Notes: a model not told the origin generated them from the letters alone. Counted from the stretch's first letter, positions 9,957 through 19,824 are shown. The stretch: DNA of 64,000 bases from Andreesenia angusta (GCA_030537835.1 JAUNVB010000003.1:30841-94840), one strand, 5' to 3'. Numbers and translations: made by a program.

Positions 9957-10739
9957 CTACTCAATACTTTTTCCTAATAAATTATATATAGATATTACCA
10001 TAGCTGAAAGTAAAATTAAAATTACTGAAAGTGCAATTGCTATATCTATATCTCCTGTCGACATATTTAAAAATATTGCTGTTGGTATAAGCTCCGTCTT
10101 AAACCTTGTAGTTCCAACTAACATCATTATAGCTCCAAATTCTCCAATTGCTCTATACCAGACAATTAAGCTTGTAGATAATATATCTTTTTTCATCATA
10201 GGTAGAATGACGTATTTCATTATTTGCCATTCATCAGCTCCATACGATTTTGCGACTAAATAATATTCCGTATCTATCTTTCTTAAAAAATCTATCAAGT
10301 TTTTTAAAGCCAATGGTAAATTGACAAATACCTGTGCTATTATTATACCCTGTACGGTAAAGATAAAATCAAGATTTAATTTATTTGATAAATAATTTCC
10401 TATAGGAGTCTGTCCAAAAAAATATAATAATGCAAGTCCGGCTACTAAATGCGGTAAAGACATAGGAATATATAGTATCAATTCAAAAAATCGTTTTAAT
10501 CTCGATTCAGTAGAACTTAAAAAAATACTAGTTGGTATTGCTATTACCATAACTATTATAGAGGATATACTCGTTGTCTTCATACTCAGTTTTATTGAAA
10601 ATAGAACTTCTTCTGTTCTTATTAAATTTGGAACTAAATTCAAACCCTCTATTATTAAATAAACGAATGGAAAAACTATCAATAATATACTTATTGTAAA
10701 AAAAAGATATGTAGTTAATTTTATACTTTTTTCTCTCAA
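9957..10739 (-). CDS. Molybdate/tungstate-type ABC transporter permease
   Basis: A 260-residue permease with about six membrane helices, starting at TTG 10739 behind GAGAGGAGA. The cytoplasmic loop reads GADEWQIMKYVILP, the conserved EAA-type coupling motif. The following AIGEFGAIMMLVG segment is the signature of the ModB/WtpB/TupB group. It should form the channel for the binding protein at 10859-11701. No ATPase gene is present in this unit, so it must borrow one, possibly ModC at 48963-49703. The specificity for molybdate or tungstate is not decidable here. Confidence 0.87.
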   Translation of the reverse strand: MREKSIKLTTYLFFTISILLIVFPFVYLIIEGLNLVPNLIRTEEVLFSIKLSMKTTSISSIIVMVIAIPTSIFLSSTESRLKRFFELILYIPMSLPHLVAGLALLYFFGQTPIGNYLSNKLNLDFIFTVQGIIIAQVFVNLPLALKNLIDFLRKIDTEYYLVAKSYGADEWQIMKYVILPMMKKDILSTSLIVWYRAIGEFGAIMMLVGTTRFKTELIPTAIFLNMSTGDIDIAIALSVILILLSAMVISIYNLLGKSIE

Positions 10740-10780
10740 AAAAATCTCCTCTCTTTTTTATCTGATAATATTAAACATAA

Positions 10781-10809
10781 AAATAGACGCTATTATTAAG
10801 CGTCTATTT
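10781..10809 (-). terminator. Terminator inside the modA1-permease operon
   Basis: Perfect 10-bp stem (AAATAGACGC, nine-base loop, GCGTCTATTT), followed on the minus strand by TTTTTATGTTT. It sits between the binding-protein gene and its permease, so it would reduce permease expression relative to the binding protein. Confidence 0.8.
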
Positions 10810-10858
10810 TCCATTGACATATGATAAGAGAAATAATTTGGAAATTTTATTATTTACA

Positions 10859-11701
10859 TTATTTACTAACAGGTTTAAATCCATATTTTTCAAAAGCATT
10901 TAAGCCAATTTCAGATGACACGTAGTCAACAAATTTATTAGCTTCATCTCTATGCTCAGTATCTTCTAATATGGATATTGGTATTATCTGATCAATATTT
11001 TTATCTTCTGGTATCTCAATAATTTCTATATTCTCATTATTAAATACAGAATCCTTTGTAACTATGGCTGCATCTACTGAATCAGACGCTCCAAATTGTG
11101 CTACTATTTCATTAACAGTAGCTGCTTTCGATATCACGTTATCATTAATTTCAGGTAGGTTATTTTTTTCTATGATTTTTTGAGTAGTCATTCCTATCGC
11201 ATTAGCTTTTTCGTCTCCGACCATTATTTTGAGTCCAGGTTGCTTTAAATCTTCAAGAGATTTTATATCTTTAGGATTTCCCTTCTGTACAGCTATAACA
11301 GGGGTATGATGAGCTATTTCAACAGAAGGTCCTACTAAATTTTTTTCTTTTGCCGATTCATATGATTTAATAGAGCCAGTTATAAATACATCGCCCTTGT
11401 TGCCCAGTTCCAATTGCGATAATAATTGTCCAGCTCCAGCAAATATATAGTTGATTTTTATATTAGGGTTTTCATTTTCAAATTCAGATTTAATTTCTTC
11501 CATAGGTTTTTTAAGGCCTGCACCAGAAAATACAGTTAATTCTATTGATTCTTTTTCCGATCCATTATCATCAGTTTCTTTTTTTAATGCCTGTTCAGTC
11601 TCAGTCTTTTTTTCTACATCATTATTCACATTTGCATCTTCACAGCCTATGACAGATATAGTACTAAGACATAATAATGCAATTGCTATAATTCTTTTCA
11701 T
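10859..11701 (-). CDS. ModA/WtpA-like oxyanion-binding lipoprotein
   Basis: A 280-residue extracellular solute-binding protein. It has a lipoprotein signal (MKRIIAIALLCLSTISVIGC, lipid-modified Cys about 20), an acidic linker to about residue 50, then the ModA-like fold: LTVFSGAGLKKPMEEI, FAGAGQLLSQLELGNKGDVFITGS and the late motif AAIVTKDSVF. The TVFSGAGL and AGAGQL blocks are variants of the oxyanion-binding loops. It differs from the canonical ModA at 50414-51292, suggesting the two bind with different preference or affinity. It is transcribed from a consensus promoter whose start region carries a ModE-like dyad. The permease and a DUF364 gene follow. Confidence 0.87.
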   Translation of the reverse strand: MKRIIAIALLCLSTISVIGCEDANVNNDVEKKTETEQALKKETDDNGSEKESIELTVFSGAGLKKPMEEIKSEFENENPNIKINYIFAGAGQLLSQLELGNKGDVFITGSIKSYESAKEKNLVGPSVEIAHHTPVIAVQKGNPKDIKSLEDLKQPGLKIMVGDEKANAIGMTTQKIIEKNNLPEINDNVISKAATVNEIVAQFGASDSVDAAIVTKDSVFNNENIEIIEIPEDKNIDQIIPISILEDTEHRDEANKFVDYVSSEIGLNAFEKYGFKPVSK

Positions 11702-11728
11702 ATTCTTACCTCCAAATTATTTACAATG

Positions 11729-11754
11729 ACGATATGCGCGAAAGAGTATATCGT
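11729..11754 (-). promoter_or_regulatory. ModE-like operator of the modA1 operon
   Basis: Perfect inverted repeat ACGATAT, 12 bp, ATATCGT. Its 24-bp core fits CGNTATAY, 8 bp, GYATATMG, the pattern shared with the sites at 51318-51341 and 57645-57670. It covers about +1 to +26 relative to the promoter just upstream, a repressor position. The layout also resembles the E. coli ModE target as I remember it. Confidence 0.65.
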
Positions 11755-11760
11755 GAATTC

Positions 11761-11789
11761 ATTATAATATCAATTCAAAAATAAGTCAA
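11761..11789 (-). promoter_or_regulatory. Promoter of the modA1 operon
   Basis: On the minus strand, TTGACT (11789-11784), 17 bp, TATAAT (11766-11761). The start should fall near 11754, the edge of the ModE-like dyad. Confidence 0.8.
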
Positions 11790-11819
11790 TATCAAAAGAC
11801 GAAAAATTCTTTCTTTCTC

Positions 11820-13085
11820 TTAATATTTTCTAAATATCTCTAAAAATCTATCTATATCCTCATTCGAGTGCTTAACTGATAAGAATAATCCTTCGAATTG
11901 AGAAGGTGCAATATAGATTCCTTTATTCAACATATATTTAAATACTGAATTATACATATCTATATCTGATTTCAATGCATCCTCATAAGTCTCAACCTTT
12001 TCTAATTCATTATAGAATATAGTCATCATAGAACCTACTCTATTAATTACTGTCGGTATCCCTTTTTCTTTTGAAATTTCATTAATTCCATTTTCTAATC
12101 TTCTTCCTAAATTTTCTAAATAGTCATAGTATTCTGGATTATCGAATAGTTTTTTTAAAGCTGTATATCCGGCTGCCATAACTATTGGATTTCCGGACAT
12201 AGTGCCAGCCTGATAGACTTCACCTATTGGAGAGAGCTTTTCCATTATCTTCCTTTTGCCTCCATACGCTCCAGATGGAAGACCTCCACCCATAACTTTA
12301 GCAAAAGTAGTCAGATCTGGCTCTATATTATAGAGACCTTGAGCTCCTTTATAGGAAACTCTAAACCCAGTCATAACTTCGTCGAATATCAAAACGGAAT
12401 TATATTCCATGCACAGCTCTTTTAATCTCAATAAAAAATCTTCCTTTGCAGGTATAACGCCCATATTTCCAGCTATAGGTTCTATTATAACCCCAGCAAT
12501 CTCTTCTCCATGAGTTTTAAAAACCTGCTCTATACTTTCTATATCATTATATCTTGCAAGTATAGTATTCGATATTATCTCTTCGGGCACACCTTTTGAG
12601 CCAGGTATTCCTTCAGTTAAAACTCCTGAACCTGCGCTTATTAAAAATCCATCATAATGTCCATGATAATTTCCTTCAAACTTTATAATCTTTTTTCTAT
12701 CAGTATAGCCTCTTGCAAGTCTTGCTGCACTCATAGTTGCTTCTGTACCAGAATTCACCATTCTAATCATGTCTACGCTATCTATAGTACTACAGATATG
12801 TCTTGCCATATCGAGCTCTAATCTAGTTGGGCTTCCAAAAGAAATTCCCTTATCTGCCGTAAGTTTTATAGCGTTTACAATATCGTCATCGGCTTGTCCT
12901 AACACAGCCGGTCCCCATGCTCCTATATAATCAGTATATTTCTTCCCCTCTTCATCAAAAATATAGGCTCCTTTACCTTCTTTTATTATAGGAGGAGTAA
13001 TATCTAATCCCTTATAAGCTCTAACAGGGCTATTAACTCCACCTGGCATATATCTTTCTGATTCTTTAAACAATTCTTTATTCAT
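11820..13085 (-). CDS. hemL: Glutamate-1-semialdehyde 2,1-aminomutase
   Basis: A 421-residue class III aminotransferase-fold enzyme that makes 5-aminolevulinate from glutamate semialdehyde with pyridoxal phosphate. Seen are [13 protein letters not shown] at the N-terminus, the substrate-binding [10 protein letters not shown], the [10 protein letters not shown] block, and the PLP lysine in [19 protein letters not shown] (Lys about 265). The length is normal for the family. It is the last gene of the hemA-to-hemL operon; no strong terminator follows, and the modA1 promoter starts about 30 bp further on. Confidence 0.97.
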   Translation of the reverse strand: MNKELFKESERYMPGGVNSPVRAYKGLDITPPIIKEGKGAYIFDEEGKKYTDYIGAWGPAVLGQADDDIVNAIKLTADKGISFGSPTRLELDMARHICSTIDSVDMIRMVNSGTEATMSAARLARGYTDRKKIIKFEGNYHGHYDGFLISAGSGVLTEGIPGSKGVPEEIISNTILARYNDIESIEQVFKTHGEEIAGVIIEPIAGNMGVIPAKEDFLLRLKELCMEYNSVLIFDEVMTGFRVSYKGAQGLYNIEPDLTTFAKVMGGGLPSGAYGGKRKIMEKLSPIGEVYQAGTMSGNPIVMAAGYTALKKLFDNPEYYDYLENLGRRLENGINEISKEKGIPTVINRVGSMMTIFYNELEKVETYEDALKSDIDMYNSVFKYMLNKGIYIAPSQFEGLFLSVKHSNEDIDRFLEIFRKY

Positions 13086-13095
13086 ATTATCATCC

Positions 13096-14088
13096 TTAAT
13101 CTATATTCTCTTCTTTTAACCATTTAGCTACTTCTAATGCATAATAAGATATTATTAGATCTGCTCCAGCTCTTTTGATAGAAATTAGAACTTCCATAGC
13201 TATTTTTTTCTCATCTATTATTCCCATTTTTCCAGCATTTTTTATCATCGCATATTCTCCACTCACATTATATGCTACTATTGGAATATTGAACCTTTCT
13301 CTAGCTTTAGCTATTATATCTAAAAATGAAAGTGCCGGTTTTACCATAACTATATCAGCACCCTGAACTATATCTTCTTCGATTTCGCTCAATGCCTCTC
13401 TTGAATTTGCAATATCCATTTGATAAGATTTTCTATCTCCAAAGCTTGGTTTGGAGTTTGCAGCAGATCTAAATGGACCATAAAAAGATGATGCATATTT
13501 AGCACTATATCCCATTATAGGTATATCTTTAAATCCACTATTATCTAAAATCTCTCTTATAGCATCGACTCTTCCATCCATCATATCAGAAGGAGCAACC
13601 ATATCAGCACCAGCCTTAGCATGAGATAGTGCAATTTTGCCTAAATACTCTACAGTCAGATCATTATCTATATTCTCTCCATTTAATATTCCACAATGGC
13701 CGTGATCTGTATATTGGCACATACACACATCCGTTATTATATATATATTCGGATCTAGTTTTTTTATCTCTTTTATCGCCCTTTGAACTATTCCATTATC
13801 TTGATAAGCAGATTTACCTATAGAATCTTTTTCCTTTGGTATTCCGAATAATAATATGGCGTTTATCTTAGCTTTCCTAACCTCATCAATTATTTCATTT
13901 AATCTATCTACAGAATAGCGATGATTATTTGGTAATCCCTCTATTTCTTCCTTAATATCCTCACCCTCAATTACGAATATAGGGTATATAAAATCATCCA
14001 TACTCAACTTTGTCTCTGCTATCATATTCCTTATATTTTTACTCGATCTCAATCTTCTATGTCTTTTAAACAAAAATTCCATCCCCAT
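13096..14088 (-). CDS. hemB: Delta-aminolevulinic acid dehydratase (porphobilinogen synthase)
   Basis: About 330 residues. HemB condenses two 5-aminolevulinates to porphobilinogen. Visible are [14 protein letters not shown], the zinc-cysteine block [14 protein letters not shown] (C-x-C and a third Cys), the first Schiff-base lysine in [15 protein letters not shown] and the second in [11 protein letters not shown]. The presence of the cysteines indicates the zinc-dependent type. The 5' end overlaps the CobA-HemD stop. ATG 14088 is used here, but TTG 14073 is better spaced from a GGGGATGG site and would start the protein next to the conserved RHRRLR. Confidence 0.97.
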   Translation of the reverse strand: MGMEFLFKRHRRLRSSKNIRNMIAETKLSMDDFIYPIFVIEGEDIKEEIEGLPNNHRYSVDRLNEIIDEVRKAKINAILLFGIPKEKDSIGKSAYQDNGIVQRAIKEIKKLDPNIYIITDVCMCQYTDHGHCGILNGENIDNDLTVEYLGKIALSHAKAGADMVAPSDMMDGRVDAIREILDNSGFKDIPIMGYSAKYASSFYGPFRSAANSKPSFGDRKSYQMDIANSREALSEIEEDIVQGADIVMVKPALSFLDIIAKARERFNIPIVAYNVSGEYAMIKNAGKMGIIDEKKIAMEVLISIKRAGADLIISYYALEVAKWLKEENID

Positions 14089-15550
14089 TCTTCTTAATAT
14101 CGATTAGCTTTTCTATTATACCATCTATTGAATAATTATCGCTAACTATACAGTCTAGATTTTTGCTCCTTATAGCTTTTTCTGTTATAGGTCCAATACT
14201 CAACAGTATCTTTTTTTCTAATTCTGACTTACCGAATATCTCAATAGTATTTTTAAAGGTTGATGGCGATGTAAATATAACTATATCTACATCTTTTAAA
14301 TTTTCATATCCTCTAATCTTACCAGTTACAGTCCTGTAAAGAGAAAATGAATCAACTTTAACTCCTTTCGCTTCGAATTTTTTAATTAAATAATCTCTTC
14401 CATTCTCAGACTTAGGAAATAGAGCTCTTTCATTCTTTTTAATCGAATTTTTCATTGAATCATAAAGTCCTTCAAGAGTGAAATCTTTTGCTATTATAGA
14501 AGGAATTATCCCTCTCTTTTCTAACGCCTCTGCTGTTTTTTTGCCTATTGCTGGAAATTTAGCTGAGATATTCCTAATATCTATCTTTCTTTCTATCAAT
14601 TCTTCAAAAAATATTTCTACTGCATTTACACTATTTAAGATAATATAATCGTATCCACTCAATTTGTCTATAAAGGGATCTATTCCATTATCTATTCTCT
14701 CAATTTCTATAGAGTTTATCTCCGTTATTTCAGCCCCTAAATCGTATAACCTCTCTCTTAATTCTAAAGACTGCTTCTTAGATCTAGTTATACATATATT
14801 TAGTCCTGATAGAGGTTTTCTACTATACCAATTCAATTTTTCAGATAATTTCACATTATCTCCAAAGGCTATTATACATGGAGACTTTAATTTTGCTAAT
14901 TTAACTTTCTCAGAGATATTCTCAAGACTTCCAATTACAATTTTTTGACTTGCCTTAGTTCCATTCATTATAACTGCAGATGGTGTATCTTTAGGTTTCC
15001 CATATTTTAATAGATTCTTTACTATACCATCTAGTTTTGCAAGTCCCATCATAAATACTAGGGTTCCTCTTTGCTTTGCTACTAATTCCCAATCAATATC
15101 TATCTGCTCTGCACTCATTCCTGTATAAATATGAAAACTCTGTGCCTGCTTTCTATGAGTTATAGGTATACCAGCATAGTTCAATACAGCTACGGGCGAT
15201 GTGACTCCGGATATAGTCTCAAATTCAATTCCTTCTTCAAAAAGAGCTAATGCCTCTTCTCCACCTCTTCCAAATACATAAGGATCTCCGCCCTTAATTC
15301 TGCCGACAGTTTTACCCCTATTGGCGAATTGTATTAAAATCTCATTTATTTCTTCCTGACTCTTATAATGATTATCTGGTCTTTTTCCACAATAATATAT
15401 TTCAGCATCGTCTTTAGCAAATCTTAAAAGTCCTTTTGGTGCTAATCTATCATAGAGTAATATATCCGATTTCTTTATTGCATTTACTGCTTTTAAACTA
15501 ATTAATCCCTCGTCTCCTGGCCCTGCTCCTATTAAATAGACTTTCCCCAA
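14066..15550 (-). CDS. cobA-hemD: Fused uroporphyrinogen-III C-methyltransferase / uroporphyrinogen-III synthase
   Basis: A 494-residue bifunctional protein. Residues 1 to about 245 are CobA (SUMT): VYLIGAGPGDEGLISLKA, the YDRLAP loop, GRIKGGDPYVFGRGGEE and the GVTSPVAVLNYAGIPITHR block. They methylate uroporphyrinogen III at C2 and C7 to precorrin-2. Residues from about 250 to the end are a HemD domain (LNICITRSKKQSLELRERLYDLGAEI; late VIFTSPSTFKNTIEIF), which closes hydroxymethylbilane to uroporphyrinogen III. The fusion channels flux to siroheme and B12 and is common in Clostridia. It overlaps hemB at its 3' end by 23 bp. Confidence 0.96.
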   Translation of the reverse strand: MGKVYLIGAGPGDEGLISLKAVNAIKKSDILLYDRLAPKGLLRFAKDDAEIYYCGKRPDNHYKSQEEINEILIQFANRGKTVGRIKGGDPYVFGRGGEEALALFEEGIEFETISGVTSPVAVLNYAGIPITHRKQAQSFHIYTGMSAEQIDIDWELVAKQRGTLVFMMGLAKLDGIVKNLLKYGKPKDTPSAVIMNGTKASQKIVIGSLENISEKVKLAKLKSPCIIAFGDNVKLSEKLNWYSRKPLSGLNICITRSKKQSLELRERLYDLGAEITEINSIEIERIDNGIDPFIDKLSGYDYIILNSVNAVEIFFEELIERKIDIRNISAKFPAIGKKTAEALEKRGIIPSIIAKDFTLEGLYDSMKNSIKKNERALFPKSENGRDYLIKKFEAKGVKVDSFSLYRTVTGKIRGYENLKDVDIVIFTSPSTFKNTIEIFGKSELEKKILLSIGPITEKAIRSKNLDCIVSDNYSIDGIIEKLIDIKKNGDGIFV

Positions 15551-15558
15551 AATATCAC

Positions 15559-16431
15559 CTACCCTCTAATTATCTTATCTGCTAAAGCTCTACCTAATCT
15601 CAGCCCATCTTCTAAATTACCCGATATATCTTTTTTTACCAATTTTCCATTTAATTCAAACATACCAATTATATATAGATCATAATTTTCTACTATGGAA
15701 TATGCTCCTATTGGTGAATGACAATTCCCATCTAATGCTCTCATGAAGCTTCTCTCAGATTCAATTCTCAATCTTTCAATTTCATTATCTAATCGTCTTA
15801 ATTCAAGATCATATTCGCTATTTTTTATAGTCTCTATACCTAATGCTCCTTGTCCTACTGCTGGTATAAATGATTCTGGATTAAATTTTTGTGTTATTAA
15901 ATTCTCAAGATTCATCCTTACGAGACCGGCTGTTGCTAAAATTATCCCAGATAAGTTCTCACTCTCTATCTTTTCTATTCTAGTCTGAATATTGCCTCTT
16001 ACTGGTACTACTTCTATATCTGGTCTTAATTCTTTTACTAAAGCCCTTCTTCGTATACTCGATGTTCCTATCCTCGCATATTTTGGTAAATCATCAAAAC
16101 TAATACCATCTCTTCCTATAAAAGCATCTGTAGTATCTTCTCTTACAGGGATAGCTGATAAATAAAAATCATCTAATAATTCAAACGGCATATCCTTCAT
16201 ACTATGAACGGCACAATGAGACTCCCTTTTTAAAAGAGAATATTCTATCTCCTTTATGAATACTCCTTTTCCACCTATTTTATCTATTGTAATATCGAGT
16301 CTTTTATCTCCTAATGTTTCTATTAATAGCTTTTCTGCCTCATAGCCTAAATCAGACCTTATTCTATCTATAACATAGTCAGCCTGTGCTTGAGCTAAAA
16401 GCGATCTTCTAGTTCCGACTATCATCTTCAA
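15559..16431 (-). CDS. hemC: Hydroxymethylbilane synthase (porphobilinogen deaminase)
   Basis: About 290 residues. The start chosen is TTG 16431 (MKMIVGTRRS): GGAGGTGA lies five bases before it, inside the first codons of the longer frame opening at 16446. ATG 16425 is the alternative. Seen are GTRRSLLAQAQ, the SMKDMP motif with the catalytic aspartate region, IGTSSIRRRA with substrate-carboxylate arginines, and the cofactor cysteine in DGNCHSPIGA. It joins four porphobilinogens to hydroxymethylbilane. The gene overlaps the preceding Met8-like gene. Confidence 0.96.
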   Translation of the reverse strand: MKMIVGTRRSLLAQAQADYVIDRIRSDLGYEAEKLLIETLGDKRLDITIDKIGGKGVFIKEIEYSLLKRESHCAVHSMKDMPFELLDDFYLSAIPVREDTTDAFIGRDGISFDDLPKYARIGTSSIRRRALVKELRPDIEVVPVRGNIQTRIEKIESENLSGIILATAGLVRMNLENLITQKFNPESFIPAVGQGALGIETIKNSEYDLELRRLDNEIERLRIESERSFMRALDGNCHSPIGAYSIVENYDLYIIGMFELNGKLVKKDISGNLEDGLRLGRALADKIIRG

Positions 16432-17095
16432 AAATATCACCTCCATAAAATAGCTTTAAAATCATATCTGCCTTATTCTCATTATAGAAATAAAAAAAAT
16501 CATCAGAATTTATAAATTTCATTATCTCATATCTAAGAGATTCGTCTATATTCATCTCTATTAATCTCTTTCTAAGACTGATTATATAATCTATAAAATC
16601 ATCGTATTCAAATAATATATTTTCAATCTTCTCTGATATATATCTTGAACTAATAGGAGAAGCTCCTATCGTTCTCATTGAAAAAGCTAATCTATCTGTC
16701 TCTTTTTGAATTGGTATTATAGTATTTCCTAGAGAATAGTCCTCTCCAAATAAATATAGTTTTTTCTTTTTCTCACAAAGAGATTTAATATATAGATTAA
16801 ACTCTTCATCATTTGTCAATATATTTATTATATGATAATTATCTATAATGCTCTCTAATTTCGTTTTTCTATCTAATCTCTTTATATTTCCATTATTAAT
16901 TCCTTTTTTTATATATTCAGATTCTATATTTTTAGAGTATATATCTGGATTTATGCCTTGATTGTTAAAAGATTTCATCTTTATCTCCGCTGCCCTTCCT
17001 CCTCCTAGGATTAGGACATCTATATCATTTTTCAGAAATACCGATTTATATTCAATATTTTTTATATGAATATTTTTTTTATTATCCTTATGCAT
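16409..17095 (-). CDS. Precorrin-2 dehydrogenase/ferrochelatase-like (Met8/CysG N-domain)
   Basis: A 228-residue protein resembling the N-terminal half of CysG and yeast Met8p. It has an NAD-binding turn (VLILGGGRAAEIKMKSF), a second strand (INPDIYSKNI), TNDEEFNLYIKSLCEKKK, and the ASPISSRYISEKIE segment usual before the C-terminal helices. This family oxidises precorrin-2 to sirohydrochlorin and may insert iron. Sirohydrochlorin is the substrate of CbiX (29506-29883), so this gene links the hem cluster to the cbi operon. The overall sequence is diverged, and catalytic ability cannot be judged. It overlaps hemA by 34 bp. Confidence 0.82.
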   Translation of the reverse strand: MHKDNKKNIHIKNIEYKSVFLKNDIDVLILGGGRAAEIKMKSFNNQGINPDIYSKNIESEYIKKGINNGNIKRLDRKTKLESIIDNYHIINILTNDEEFNLYIKSLCEKKKKLYLFGEDYSLGNTIIPIQKETDRLAFSMRTIGASPISSRYISEKIENILFEYDDFIDYIISLRKRLIEMNIDESLRYEIMKFINSDDFFYFYNENKADMILKLFYGGDIFEDDSRN

Positions 17096-18246
17096 TCTTC
17101 TCTATTCCCTTCTAGATACTCTTCTTTTAGAACTTCTATTGCTCTATTGATATATGCATTAGCAACACTATCCATTAAGGTATATGAATAGTCTATTATA
17201 TCTTTCGTCTCAAGCTTATTTACGAAAGATCTATGTCTTTTATCTACGATTTCTTTCTTTCTATTTTTTATATCGATTATATAGGGTATTAGATCTTTTG
17301 TGGATTTCCAATTATTAAACTCTTCAATATATTTCTCTAAAATATAATAGTAGTTTTCCATTATTTCCTCTCTCTTAATCTGATTCTCATGATCCATCTT
17401 ATCGAGTCTATCTATATTGAAAACTTCTATTCCTTCTATATCATAGACATTATCATCAACATCTCTTGGGACTGCAAGATCAAAAATCAATTTATCTTTT
17501 AAATCTTCATTCCTCTTTATAACTGTATGAGGTGCAGAAGTTGCTGAGATTATACAGTCTATATCATTATAGTAATTTTCTCTCTCTTTAAAGTTTATAA
17601 ATTCAACTTTTTCATCAAAATAATCTATCTCACATTCTTCTCTAGCAACTATATATAATTTTTCAAAATTAGTTGCTAGAAGATATTTAAAGCTTAGTTT
17701 TCCTACTTCTCCATAACCTATTATCATAAATCGTTTACAATTTCTCTTTATACTCTCTTTAACTGAAATAGAAGAATATGATATCGGTATCTTATATAAT
17801 TCCGTACTCTTTCTAAATTCTTTACCACAAGCTATTACTTTTTTAAATAATCTTGAAAACTCACTACTTAAACTCCCATTGTTTAATGATTTTTCATATG
17901 CCTTCTTAACTTGTGATAATATCTGATCTTCTCCTTTTATCAAGGAATCAAAGCCACATACGAGTCTCATAAGATGTTCAATTGTCTCATCTTCTCCTTT
18001 ATAGAAACTATATCTTTTTAATGACTTATCCCAATTCATTATTTCAAAAATATTATCCCTAATATCTTCACTCTTTTCATCTGAAATAAAATATATTTCT
18101 GTTCGATTGCATGTACTGAGAATTACAGATTCTTCTGCTATCTCATTTAATATATCTAAATATCTCTCAATTCTCTTATTTACTATAGAAAATTTTTCTC
18201 TTATGTCTATAGGTAATCTATGATCTACTCCTATAGATTGAATCAT
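17062..18246 (-). CDS. hemA: Glutamyl-tRNA reductase
   Basis: A 394-residue HemA that reduces glutamyl-tRNA to glutamate semialdehyde with NADPH. The catalytic block ILSTCNRTEIYF contains the nucleophilic cysteine (about residue 45). GVDHRLPIDIREKFS lies at the start, GFDSLIKGEDQILSQVK in the middle, and MIIGYGEVGKLSFKYL forms the NADPH Rossmann turn. The C-terminal dimerisation helices are a little short. It is in an operon with cbiJ upstream (4-bp overlap). No riboswitch precedes this operon. Confidence 0.96.
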   Translation of the reverse strand: MIQSIGVDHRLPIDIREKFSIVNKRIERYLDILNEIAEESVILSTCNRTEIYFISDEKSEDIRDNIFEIMNWDKSLKRYSFYKGEDETIEHLMRLVCGFDSLIKGEDQILSQVKKAYEKSLNNGSLSSEFSRLFKKVIACGKEFRKSTELYKIPISYSSISVKESIKRNCKRFMIIGYGEVGKLSFKYLLATNFEKLYIVAREECEIDYFDEKVEFINFKERENYYNDIDCIISATSAPHTVIKRNEDLKDKLIFDLAVPRDVDDNVYDIEGIEVFNIDRLDKMDHENQIKREEIMENYYYILEKYIEEFNNWKSTKDLIPYIIDIKNRKKEIVDKRHRSFVNKLETKDIIDYSYTLMDSVANAYINRAIEVLKEEYLEGNREECIRIIKKIFI

Positions 18247-18974
18247 AATATCAGCTCCAAAATCTCATCAATACTGCTAATTCCTTCTTCCTTAGATCTT
18301 CTTAAAATCAAAGGCTCTATTCCTAATTCTAAGCAAGCCTTTATCTTCTCCTCTGTCCCTCCAGATTTCCCACTATTTTTCATTACTACATATTTTGCTC
18401 CATAATTTTTAAACATAGCTTTATTGAAATCTATCGAGAATGGTCCTAAGACTGCTACAATATCTCTTAAATTTATATTGTTTTGTTTGCATATATTAAT
18501 TCCAAAGCTCGCAGGTAAAATTCTATATATGAATCTATTATCATTTCTGACAGATTCAAATTCCTCTATATATTTACTCCCTGTTGTGAAAAACACATTA
18601 CCTTTTAATATATTAATATATCTTTTTAATTCTTCTATATTATCAAAACTCTTATATTTTTCTATATCTATTTCATCTCTTAAATATCTTATATATTCTA
18701 TATTTAAATCCTTTGCTGCTCTCTTTGCATTTTCGCTTACTATATCTGCAAACGGATGGGAAATATCTATTATCTTTTCTATACTCTTTTCAATAATAAA
18801 TTCTTTCATTTCTTGATAATCCATACTCTTTATTAAAATATTCTCTTTATATTCTCTTATCTGATTTACTCCTTCTTCAGATACGACCGTTATTAAAAAA
18901 TCTCTATAATTTTTTTCTTTAAGTTTACGGACTAGTTCTTTAGTCTCACTAGTTCCTCCAATTATCCAGATCAA
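18243..18974 (-). CDS. cbiJ: Cobalt-precorrin-6A reductase
   Basis: A 243-residue CbiJ/CobK protein. It begins MIWIIGGTSETKELVRKL, the typical GGTxE nucleotide loop at the extreme N-terminus. It continues with IDISHPFADIVSENAKRAAKDLNIEYIRYLR (HPFA motif), TGSKYIEEF, RILP and a late AKYVVMKNSGKSGGTEEKI substrate-loop motif. It reduces the macrocycle of cobalt-precorrin-6A with NAD(P)H in the anaerobic B12 pathway. The gene overlaps cbiH and hemA by four bases each, showing tight coupling. Confidence 0.95.
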   Translation of the reverse strand: MIWIIGGTSETKELVRKLKEKNYRDFLITVVSEEGVNQIREYKENILIKSMDYQEMKEFIIEKSIEKIIDISHPFADIVSENAKRAAKDLNIEYIRYLRDEIDIEKYKSFDNIEELKRYINILKGNVFFTTGSKYIEEFESVRNDNRFIYRILPASFGINICKQNNINLRDIVAVLGPFSIDFNKAMFKNYGAKYVVMKNSGKSGGTEEKIKACLELGIEPLILRRSKEEGISSIDEILELIL

Positions 18975-19690
18975 ATATCATATCCTCTTGGCGTTATTAT
19001 CTTACCATCTCTCATAAAGCTCTCTTTATTCCCTATAATTATAACGGTCATCATATCAATCTCTTCAAAATCTATATCTTTGACAGTGCTTATCTTTATC
19101 TCTCTTCCTTTTCTTCCTGAATGTCTTACTATTCCAACAGGTGTATTCCCATCTTTATACTTACTTATTATTTCAAATGCTTCTACTATCTGACTCTGTC
19201 TATTCTTACTTCTTGGATTATATAGAGATATTACAAAATCAGATTTTGCTGCTGCTTCTATTCTTGATTTTATCAATTCCCACGGGGTTAATAAATCAGA
19301 TAGAGATATAATTGCAAAATCATGCATTATCGGTGCACCAAGTTCTGATGCTGCAGAAAAAGCTGCAGTTACTCCAGGTACTACTTCAATATCTATTCCT
19401 TTTGCCATCTCATAGATTGGCCCTGCCATACCATAGATTCCCGCATCTCCTGTACTTATAATAGCAGTATCCTTACCATTTTTCACTGCTTCTATTGCAA
19501 GTTTGCACCTTTCTATTTCTCCTCTCATTCCTGTACTTATAATTTCTTTATCTTCTATTAGATCTCTGATTAAATCTATATAATAATTATATCCTACTAC
19601 TGTATCAACTTTCTTTAATATCTCTACTGCCTTCAATGTCATATGTTCTCTACTACCTGGTCCTATTCCAACTATAAATAATTTTTTCAT
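18971..19690 (-). CDS. cbiH: Cobalt-precorrin-3 C17-methyltransferase
   Basis: About 239 residues, start at ATG 19690 (MKKLFIVGIGPG). GGAGTG is seven bases upstream, so the longer frame from 19705 is not used. It is an SAM-dependent tetrapyrrole methylase fold: GIGPGSREHMTLKA, the STGDAGIYGMAGPI loop, EVVPGVTAAFSAASELGAP, and FVISLYNPRSKNR, a CbiH/CobJ signature. It methylates C17 and contracts the ring in the oxygen-independent pathway. First gene of the hem/cbi operon. An AT palindrome (about 19738-19755) lies upstream, with no cobalamin riboswitch. Confidence 0.95.
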   Translation of the reverse strand: MKKLFIVGIGPGSREHMTLKAVEILKKVDTVVGYNYYIDLIRDLIEDKEIISTGMRGEIERCKLAIEAVKNGKDTAIISTGDAGIYGMAGPIYEMAKGIDIEVVPGVTAAFSAASELGAPIMHDFAIISLSDLLTPWELIKSRIEAAAKSDFVISLYNPRSKNRQSQIVEAFEIISKYKDGNTPVGIVRHSGRKGREIKISTVKDIDFEEIDMMTVIIIGNKESFMRDGKIITPRGYDI

Positions 19691-19818
19691 AAACAAACAC
19701 TCCATCTAATTAATTTTCCTCTCACTCTATTTTATCAAATATTTAATTAAATATCTTTTTTTATTCTCTTCTTTAGAATATAGAGCTCAGAGGACTATAT
19801 AAAAGTATGGATATAGTG

Positions 19819-19824
19819 TATAAT
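19819..19824 (+). promoter_or_regulatory. Probable -10 box of the aldolase gene
   Basis: GTGTATAAT centred here, about 45 bp before the start codon. No convincing -35 box is seen, so only the -10 is annotated. Confidence 0.4.
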
